Source: PALSA-1353 sp050014015 (GTDB lineage Bacteria; Planctomycetota; Phycisphaerae; Tepidisphaerales; Tepidisphaeraceae). From it: a stretch of 64,000 nucleotides of DNA. Location of the stretch: the NCBI GenBank assembly GCA_050014015.1, contig JBEKEC010000023.1, positions 7,726 through 71,725 on the forward strand, written 5' to 3'. The notes beneath the pieces are model-generated. The model saw nothing but the letters and a program-made list of their open reading frames with translations, was not told where the DNA came from and searched no databases. The stretch's first letter is position 1, and every line of letters starts with the position of its first letter. The translations under genes and the position numbers were made by a program. Below are positions 40,614 through 49,500 of this stretch, one piece after another.

Positions 40614-42698
40614 GTGACTCTTCAACAGCAAATCGAATCCGGTATGTCGCATCACCGGGCCGGGCGCCTGGCGGAGGCGGAGAGGATTTATCGCCAGGTC
40701 CTGGCGAGGCAGCCGGATCATGCGGATGCGTTACATCTGTTGGGGGTGCTGGCCATGCAAATGGGCCGGTTGGACGAAGCTCTGGAATTAATCCGGCGCG
40801 CCGTTCGGATCAAGCCCGATTTCGCCGACGCATACGTCAATCTCGGAAACGCTTTGGTGGACAAGCGGCAATTTGACGAGGCGATCGCCGCGTATCGGCA
40901 GGCGATTCGCCTCAAGCCTGTTTACGCGGAAGCCCATAGCAGTCTCGGCATCACGCTGATGCACGCCGGGCGACTGGACGAGGCCATCGCGTCCCATCGG
41001 CAGGCCACCCGGCTTAAGCCCGAGCTTGCCGACGCACATTACAACCTGGGCATCGCCCTGCAAGGCGGCGGGCAACTCGACCAGGCCATCGCCGCCTATC
41101 GGCAGGCGATTCGCCTCAAGCCGGATTTCGGCCAAGCCCATGGCAATCTGGGCATCGCACTGGTGGACGCCGGGCAACTTGATGAGGCCATCGCCGCCTA
41201 TCGCCAGTCGATTCGGCTCAACCCCGATCTTGCCGAAGTGCATAGCAATCTCGGCAACGCGCTACAGGACAAGGGGCAGCTTGACGAGGCCATCGCCTGC
41301 CATCGGCAAGCCATTCGGATCAACCCGGATTATGCCAAGGCCCACAACAATCTCGGCAACGCGTTGAAGGACATGGGCCAACTTGACCAGGCCATCGTAT
41401 CGTATCACCAGGCCATGTTGCTCAAGCCTGATTACGCATCGGCCCACGGCAATCTGGTCTTCACCGTCCAATACCATCCCGGCTTCGACGGCAGGATGAT
41501 CCATGAAGAACTGGTCCGCTGGAACCAACAGCATGCCGAGCCGCTCAGGAAGTTCATTCAGCCGCACGCCAACAGCCGTGATCCCGACCGCCGCTTACGC
41601 ATCGGCTACGTCTCGCCGGATTTTCGCGAACACGTTGTCGGCCAGAACCTGCTGCCGCTGTTTCGCCGGCACGATCATCGGCAAATGGAGATATTCTGTT
41701 ACTCTAACGTTCTGAAGCCTGACACGCTGACCGAACAACTCCGGCGGCACGCGGATGCGTGGCGCCGCATCGCCGGGCTGTCGGATTCCCAGGCCGCCGA
41801 TCTGATTCGGCAAGACGGGATCGACATTCTGGTGGATTTGGCCCTGCACACGTCGAATAGCCGTCTTGCGGTGTTCGCTTACAAGCCGGCCCCGGTGCAG
41901 GCGACGTTTGCCGGCTATCCCGGTTCGACCGGCCTGAACACCATCGATTATCGCCTGACCGATCCCTATCTGGACCCGCCGGGATTGAACGATCAGTTCT
42001 ACTCCGAAAGATCGATTCATCTACCTGACAGTTTCTGGTGCTACGATCCCCTGGCGACGGGAGTCGCGGTCAACGCGCTGCCCGCGCAAGCAGATGGCCA
42101 CGTCACGTTTGGCTGCCTGAACAACTTCTGCAAAGTCAACGAGCAAGTCTTGCGGCTCTGGGCGCATGTCCTCAAGACTGTTGATCGGTCGAGATTGATG
42201 ATGCTTTGCCCGGAAGGGAGCCATCGTCAATCACTCCTGGACCTGCTGCAACGCCAGGGCATTCATCCCGATCGCATCGAGCTGATCGCCCACCGTGCAC
42301 GTCCGCAATATCTGGAGCTTTACCATCGCATCGATATAGGACTGGACACTTTCCCCTACAACGGTCACACCACGAGCCTCGATTCATTTTGGATGGGCGT
42401 TCCCGTCATAACATTCGTGGGCCAGACGGTTGTTGGACGAGCCGGCTTGTCGCAATTGACCAATCTGGGCCTGCCGGAACTCATCGCCCAAACGCCGGAA
42501 CAATACGTGCAGATCGCCGCCGACTTGGCCGGGGATTTGCCGCGGCTGGCCGAGCTGCGCCGCACATTGCGTGCGCGGATGGAGGCCTCGCCGCTGATGG
42601 ACGCCCCGCGTTTCGCCCGCAACATCGAGGCGGCCTACCGCCAGATGTGGCGGAATTACTGCGACGCGGGCGGCGTTTCCGCCCAGCAATGGGTGTAA
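40614..42698 (+). CDS. TPR protein with SPINDLY/OGT-type glycosyltransferase domain, paralog 2
   Basis: A 694-residue paralog of the protein at 25188-27146. About ten very regular TPRs (34-residue units such as AHNNLGNALKDMGQLDQAIVSYHQAMLLKPD) fill residues 5-290, then the GT41-type domain with RLRIGYVSPDF, DILVDLALHTSNSRLAVF, PAPVQATFAGYPGSTGL, IDYRLTDPYLDPP, FGCLNNFCKVNEQVLRLW and PYNGHTTSLDSFWMGVPVI. GTG 40614 is chosen because it aligns with the paralog start and lies just after TACAAT; an ATG at 40602 would overlap that box. Flanked on both sides by GCGCAGAGG palindromes. Confidence 0.9.
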   Translation: MTLQQQIESGMSHHRAGRLAEAERIYRQVLARQPDHADALHLLGVLAMQMGRLDEALELIRRAVRIKPDFADAYVNLGNALVDKRQFDEAIAAYRQAIRLKPVYAEAHSSLGITLMHAGRLDEAIASHRQATRLKPELADAHYNLGIALQGGGQLDQAIAAYRQAIRLKPDFGQAHGNLGIALVDAGQLDEAIAAYRQSIRLNPDLAEVHSNLGNALQDKGQLDEAIACHRQAIRINPDYAKAHNNLGNALKDMGQLDQAIVSYHQAMLLKPDYASAHGNLVFTVQYHPGFDGRMIHEELVRWNQQHAEPLRKFIQPHANSRDPDRRLRIGYVSPDFREHVVGQNLLPLFRRHDHRQMEIFCYSNVLKPDTLTEQLRRHADAWRRIAGLSDSQAADLIRQDGIDILVDLALHTSNSRLAVFAYKPAPVQATFAGYPGSTGLNTIDYRLTDPYLDPPGLNDQFYSERSIHLPDSFWCYDPLATGVAVNALPAQADGHVTFGCLNNFCKVNEQVLRLWAHVLKTVDRSRLMMLCPEGSHRQSLLDLLQRQGIHPDRIELIAHRARPQYLELYHRIDIGLDTFPYNGHTTSLDSFWMGVPVITFVGQTVVGRAGLSQLTNLGLPELIAQTPEQYVQIAADLAGDLPRLAELRRTLRARMEASPLMDAPRFARNIEAAYRQMWRNYCDAGGVSAQQWV

Positions 42699-42735
42699 CT
42701 TACTCCGCTGGCCTGCGACTGGTTCAATGAAACAG

Positions 42736-42824
42736 CTCACGCAGAGGCGCAAAGGCGCAGAGAGGTGACGGAAGCAAAGGCTTTGCTTCTCTTCCTTCTC
42801 TGCGCCTTTGCGCCTCTGCGTGAG
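42736..42824. repeat. GCGCAGAGG-family palindrome, copy 3
   Basis: Arms 42736-42763 and 42797-42824 are exact 28-bp complements with a 33-nt loop. Confidence 0.88.
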
Positions 42825-42978
42825 ATCTTTCTTCAATGGATTTCAAATCGAGTTGAGCCGGACCACAAATAGGCGTTGCACCCCGAGCATCATGGGAGGC
42901 CCCGTTCCAGTTGAAGATTCGCGATCAATCGGTAATATGCGGCCAAACGCTGAATTTCCCAGTGATTCAGCACTGTTC

Positions 42979-43051
42979 GGGCAGATAGCTCAGCTGGTAG
43001 AGCAATGGACTGAAAATCCATGTGTCGCCGGTTCAATTCCGGCTCTGCCCA
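42979..43051 (+). tRNA. tRNA-Phe (GAA)
   Basis: A 73-nt cloverleaf: acceptor GGGCAGA/TCTGCCC with discriminator A, D arm GCTC...GAGC, anticodon arm ATGGA-CTGAAAA-TCCAT with anticodon GAA, variable loop GTGTC, T arm GCCGG-TTCAATT-CCGGC. CCA is not encoded. Its last 48 bp recur at 55670-55717 and delimit the island to the right. Confidence 0.96.
43004..43051 (+). repeat. Left direct repeat (attL-like) in the tRNA-Phe 3' half
   Basis: 48 bp shared with 55670-55717 with a single mismatch; the last 42 bp (43010-43051) are identical. It covers the anticodon loop to the acceptor end, the usual integrase target in tRNA genes. Confidence 0.8.
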
Positions 43052-43059
43052 ATTGGTTC

Positions 43060-43520
43060 ATTTCTGGTTTTTTTCGCAGATTTCGCGGTGTTGATTAATT
43101 TTGGGTGTGCTGGACGACACGTGGAGCAAAAGTCCAATGGTGGCGGGGGAATTCTTCGGGAATTCCGCGGAAAAGCAGCGAGTTTTGGTCGATGTCGCTG
43201 GTGATTTCGACAGGGGTTCGACACAGGATTGGTTATGAAGAATTGCCGAAACGTCATTGCAAGGTTCTTCGTTGAGGACAGTTGGGCGCGAAGTGCTGAA
43301 CCGTAGAGAGTGGCAAAGGCGCCCCGTGACTGCGGCGTGGCTGGCGAGATGCGCCATGTATCGCTACGAATCGACGCCGTGCCGGCGGCATGTTCAGTCT
43401 TCGGATTGGGCGGGCGGCGCGAAGACCGTCGCCGCCGGCGGAGAATCCCCGATCCAGCCATCACCATCATCACCGCACTGGTCGGCACCGGAGCATTGGC
43501 GAACGTTGGCAAGAGCAATC
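43060..43520. other. Gene-poor stretch behind tRNA-Phe
   Basis: No convincing reading frame. A short G/A-rich part and a 10-mer (TCGACACAGG) that recurs near the far end of the island (about 55580) are all that was noticed. It could hold decayed integrase sequence, but none is recognisable. Confidence 0.35.
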
Positions 43521-43522
43521 CG

Positions 43523-46500
43523 TTATCGATCCGCGAGAAACTTCGCGTCCCGATTGTTGGTATTCCGCGGGGTCGCCGTCGAGCCGGACGTCGGGACTGT
43601 CACTACGCTGGCCGCATAAGTCGTCGCAGCGGATGTCTTCGATTTCCCTTTCGCCGTGTCATTGATGACTGCCTTGGAAACGCTGACTGCCTTGGTCTTC
43701 TTCAGTGAGATTGTCGCTGCGGTGGTTGATTTCGTGGTGACCGTTGCAACCGTCGGAGTTGTCGAACCGGCGGTCAGGGCGGCAGTCGTGGTGAGCGGCG
43801 ACTTGGTGTTGGAAGCTGTTGCCACGGTCGGAGTGTTGGAGGCCGCCACGGTCGTGATTGTTGAAGCGATTGCCGGAGCAGCAACCGATGCCGTCATTTC
43901 CGCGGCGGGAAGCGAAATCCCTTGGTTGAAGTTCGCCGCCAGGTCGGTGAAGTCGGCGGCGTTGACTATTCCGTCGTAATTGAAGTCGCCCTGGTCCCAG
44001 CCGGTGACGTTCTGGTTGAAGTTCGCCGCCAGGATGGTGAAGTCCGCCGCGTTGACCAGGCCGTCCAGATTGGCGTCGCCGAGCAGCGTGTACTTCACTT
44101 CGATCTGGCCTGACGACAGGCCGGCGACAACGCCATCCTTGCCATCGGCATAGCCGAGGCCATAAGCCAGGCCGTGGGTGTGAACTCGGGCGGTTGTGGA
44201 GATGATGCCCGGGCCGTTCCATGCTCCGCCGTTGTAGCCGTTGGCCACGTCGGAGGCGATGGTGGAGATTGGATCGGCATTAGCGCCGAAATTGATCAGC
44301 ATTTCGTTGTCGGCCAGATCGAGCGTGCCGCCCGGGTTAATATTCAGACTGGTTACCGTCAGCAAGATGGGGTCGCTTTGAACGACATTAAGCTGCGCGC
44401 CATTGTCGATAGTGAGACCGTCACCGAATGTGCTCGATCCGTACAGGTCCAGAGTTCCCGCCGTTATTTCAACTGCAGATGCCGCGGTCAACGTGTGCAC
44501 CGCGTAGGCGCCCGCTCCGACCTGAATCGTGCCGAAGCCCGATCCGATAGTCACATCGTCGAACTGTGTGGGGACGAGATTATCCGACCAATTGGCAGCG
44601 TCGCTCCAATTGGTCCCATCACCCATGCCCGTCCAGGTTACGGCGACCAACTGTGCCTCGTAGGCCCCCATATCGATGACGCCGTCGATGATGCGCAGGT
44701 TGCCCGCGAGATCGAGTCCAACGCCAGTAAGCCCCGCGGCGTTGTTGTTCCCATCGTTGATGGCGGGTGAAGTCTGCTGCAGTTGGTAATTCCCACTGCC
44801 AGGATTGACAAACAGCGGATCGGCCGAGATGTTGCCGGCGCCGGCATAAGCTCCTTCAATGTCGCTGTAGGTCACGACCGGCGCGCTTGAGCCTCCATAG
44901 ACCTGATCGTCCGAAATCTCGCTGCCTCCGAAGTTCGCGGAATCATTCCACAAAATGCAATTTGTGATAATCGGATTCGAGGATTCGTTGTCGATCGCTC
45001 CGCCATACTGGCCCGCGTTATTCTGTGAAAACGTGCAGTTGGTGATCGTCGGAGACGAAACAATGTCGAACACCGCGCCGCCGGCCTGGGCGGCTGAGTT
45101 TCCGGTAAACAGGCAATTCACGATTGTCGGCGCGGAACTGGTATCGTAAATCGCGCCTCCCAACGTGCTGGCCGTGTTGTTGACGAAGCTGCAATTTTCC
45201 ACGGTGCCGGAGACGGCGCCTTCGTTGCCGAGGTACATCGCGCCGCCGGAGACGGCGGTGTTGTTGGTGAGGATGCAATTAAGAATCGTCGGGGATCCAC
45301 CGTCTGCGATCAACCCACCGCCGAAGCCGCTGTCGGCGTCGCCAGCGCCGCTGGCGTTGCCATTGGTTATGGTGACACCATCAAGGACAGCCGAGGAATT
45401 CGTCCCGCTGGCGGTGACCACGTGGTAGTCGACTCCCAAGCCGTCAAGCACGGTCGGATAGGCCGTGGGATTGGGGCCGTTCAAGCCTCCGGTCTCAAAG
45501 CCACCCTGGATCGTGATCCCATCTTTAAGCTGAAACGTGTCCGTCGGATTGCTTCCGGGAGTAACCCCCGGCGAGTAATCCCCCTGGGCAACGTCGATCG
45601 TATCGCCAGGTACGGCCGCGTTCAGAGCGGATTGAAGGTTATTGAATGCCGTTGACCAGGAAAGCCCGTTTCCACCGGCGGCGTGCTGGTCCACGTATAG
45701 CGAAACCGGGGCGACAATGTTGAAGCTGTTGGACGTGCCGGCGATCGAGGCCGTGATCGAGTCCACCGCGGACAAAGTATAGGTTCCCAACTGGCCGATT
45801 GAGATGCCGCTGAAGGTAGCCAGGCCGTTTTGCGCCTCGGCAGTGACAGCGCCGTTCAGTTGGCTTCCCGAAGGAGTGAGAATGGACAGCGTCACCATCC
45901 CGGTATACGCGCTGGCCAGATTGTTGAAGGCGTCTTCCGCCTCGACCTCGATCGGTGGCTGAATGGGGTAGCTTGTCGACGTTGTGCTCGGCTGTTGCAG
46001 GAACACCAGATGAGTCGCTGGCCCACCGGTGATGGTTACGGCACCCTCGGCGGTAAGCCCATCGGCTGCATCGGTGAACAGGATCACATACGTGCCCGCG
46101 ACGTTGTTGATGACGAGATTGTTGACGCCGCTATTTATAGAACCGCTGGTTGATCCGCCGAGCGTGCCCCCCGGGCCGCTGGCGATACTGGCCACCACAC
46201 CGGCGGTATCATTGGTGATGATGTCGTTGTACTGGTCGAAAACCTGGAAATTGAAACCCGGGGAAATGATCGATCCAACCGGGGTCGTGCCTCCGCCGTA
46301 AACGTGCAGAGTGTGCGCAGGAGCGGGAGTCACGCTGAAGCCGGCGGACTCGCCGGAGGCGATGTTGGAGTTGGTGATATCGGTGGCCTGAAGAATAATA
46401 TTGTAGTCCTCATACATCAGGTTCCCGATGAAATAGTTGCTGAACGTGGCCGTGCCATCAACCGCCTGAACGTTGAGTGAGCCACTATATGCCGTCTCGC

Positions 46501-49500
46501 TGGGGATAAGGACGCTGACGCGGATTGTCGAACTGTCGTTGATGATCACTCCATTTTGCTCGACGGACACCTTAAAGGTCGGCATTGGCACGTCGGCCAT
46601 GATGGCGAAGCTTTGCGGCTGCTGGGTGAAGACCAGTTGCGTGGCGGCGACGGTGAAACCAAGGGTGCCGACGTTGTCGTTTCCGTCGACCGCGGTGAGA
46701 GTGTAGTTGCCGGTGGCGCTCGGGCTTAGTCCCGTGAACGTCGCCACGCCAAGATTGGAAACTTGCGCGGTCAGCGATCCGCTGAGCGTACCGCCGGACA
46801 CTAAAAGCGTAACGAAGGATGAATCCGCGACGGGATTGCCAAGGGCATTTTTCTGCGTCACGGTGATGGTCGGATTTAGGGGGCTGCCCACCGCGGGGGT
46901 TATTGGCTGCGCGCCAAAGTACAGCGTCGGGATGCCCGCAGCCGGACTGACGGTTATTGAGCCGGACGTCATCGGGGTGTCAAAGCCATCAGAGGCAGTC
47001 AGGCTTACGGTCAGCGTGGAGGTCCCGGAGTTCGTGAGTACAAGGTTATTGAAGACGGCCATACCTTGAGAAACCGTAGTGCTGTCGACCGCATTTCCGC
47101 CGATGCTCAGCGTCACCATGGAGGTGCTATCCGCGGTGTCGAGCGAGCCGTTGAGGTTTTCATACACGACGACAGACGGGCTCATTGCAGTTCCCGACAC
47201 GACGTTGCTAGGCGGAACGTGGAAAACCAACGTGGGCTCAGCCCCCGGTTGGATGACGTTAAACATGCCGGAGAGTATGGGGGTTGCGCCGTCGGCGCTG
47301 TCGGCGGCGCGGAGCACATAGGCGCCGGCGGTTCCGAACGCCACGTTGTTGCCGAACGTCGCCTTGCCGCCGACGGCGCTGACGGTGATGCTGGAAAGAC
47401 CGTCGGCGAAAGTGCCTACCGGGCCACTGGAAATGGTCAGCGTCACCGTCGAAGTATCGTCGACGTCGACCTCGTTGTCTGTTTCGATGTCCACAGCAAT
47501 CGCCTGAGCGAAGGGGTTTCCGACGTTGACCGTGGCCGGTCCCTGGGCGTAGACCAATGTTGGCGTAGGGAATGGTCCTTGGAACTCAAATGCGCCCATA
47601 TCCACGGTGCCGTTGACGATGCGCGTGTTGCCGGCAAGATCCGTCAATCCCCCCACAACGTAATTGTTATAGCCCGCATCGATGCACTGTGAATCTCCTT
47701 GCAGCGCGAAGGTTGAGGTGAATTGCGGACTGATATTCTTGTCGCCGGCTCCAGTCCCGCCTCCCTGAATATCGCTGTACAGGACCGTGGGTGAAGGACC
47801 GGACACGTTGTACACCTCGACGCCCGAATCACCGTACAGGATCGAGTTATAAATCTGCAAGTTGCCGCCGCTGGCGTTAAAGACGCCGTCCCCGAGTGCG
47901 GCGGAATTATCGGTGACCGTACAGTTGCCGATTGAAATTACACCGGCGTTGTAGACACCGCCCCCATCGCCGGTCGAGGAGTTCCCGTTTACCAGGGAGT
48001 CTTCAAGATTGATCGTACCGCTTGCGATGTTTTCAATTCCGCCACCGTTTTGGGATGACCCGTTTCCCGTGATCCCGCAGTCGTAAATGTTGAGGGAACC
48101 GGCATTCACGATGCCGTCACTGTTCTCCCCGGTTACCTTCAGATCAGACAGGGTTGCGGCGGCGCCGGCCGAAACCGCGAACCCCCTGGCAACCCCGCCC
48201 ATAAATGTCGTTGGGGTTGAGCCCGTCGCGAGAATATCAACAGGATTGGCGCCCGTGCCTAAACAGATTTCCAGGCTCGCGGTATCCGCATAGTTGTAGT
48301 CGGTTTCAGCCGGCGTGAGGTCGGTGATGGCTCCGAAGCCGGAAGTGCTGGCATTGGCCAGTATGGCGCCGCGCGGGGCTGTGTCTGAGGAGTCGTCGAC
48401 GAGAATGTCACATTGGCCACCGAAATCGTTAATGTTGACCGGCCCATCGATACCCGCCGTCGAGCCAAGACCAAGATTCACTGCCATTTCGCCGCCGGCG
48501 CTGTTGATAAAACTGGTTGTTCCATAAGGCGTGTTGCTGACATCGACCGTGTCCGCATTAACGCCAGCCACCAGGCTTACGCTCTTGAGGCCAAAGTAAT
48601 TCACTCCGCCGAATCCGGCACGGGTCACGCTTCCAATACCGGACACGTTGTTCAACGTGTACGTGGTTCGCGCCGTGTCGTTGTCGTCATAGACGTAGGC
48701 GTTCCCCGAGCCGGACTCATCGACGATGGTAACCGGGGTGGTGACGTTACTGAGGTTCTGAGCGCTGGGACTGATGTTGAAGGTGTCATTCCCCGCGCCG
48801 CCCTCAAACCCCAACGTCGAACTGCCCGTATACTCCACGTTTGCGACGCTGGTGCCGGAGCCAAACGAGATCGAGACGTTGGGCGTGCTCTGGTATTCAT
48901 ATTCGATGTAGCCGGCGGCGCCCCCGGACGAAAAGTGTATTTCTCCAAACGGATTGATGTCACCGCTCGGAACATTTCCTACGTAGTTCTGCACGGTTGC
49001 CGTGACGGACGCGGTATCTGACGCGTAGGAAACGTACAGCGCCTCGCTACTTGTCGGATTGTCGACGAGGAGGTTGTAGATTGAGCTGCTGCCCCCGTCG
49101 TTAGCATAGATGTTTTCGAAGTTCCCGGGCGATGAGTTCCCGTGTAGTTCCACGATGCCGGCCGTGCCGTCAACGGTTATGTTATTTGCGGCAAACCCCG
49201 TGTTTACAACGAGGTAAGACCGGCCGGTCACGTCAATCTCCGCGGGGGCCAGACCATCAATGTATGTGTACCCGCCCGCTCCGCCCATCGTCACATTTCT
49301 CAAAGTGTAGTCGAGATGGTCGTCCACCGTGATATTGGCAGGAAGACTGCCCATCTCGTTCAGGGTCAACGGCTGGGCAATGGCATCCGTCGTCCCTCCA
49401 GACCCCACGATAAAAATGTCGGCCAGGGGCGAGCCAATGCCATCGACGGTCGTGGGCACATCCGTGGCAAGCACGTCTACCTTGGGATTCCCCGAGGCAT

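Noticed and set aside
37181..42824. CRISPR-like array from the repeated GCGCAGAGG units
   Set aside because: Units are degenerate 9-mers in hairpin arms with no regular spacers, and the three copies are kilobases apart.
43060..43520. A decayed integrase between tRNA-Phe and the giant gene
   Set aside because: No frame shows tyrosine- or serine-recombinase motifs; only short non-coding-like frames are present.
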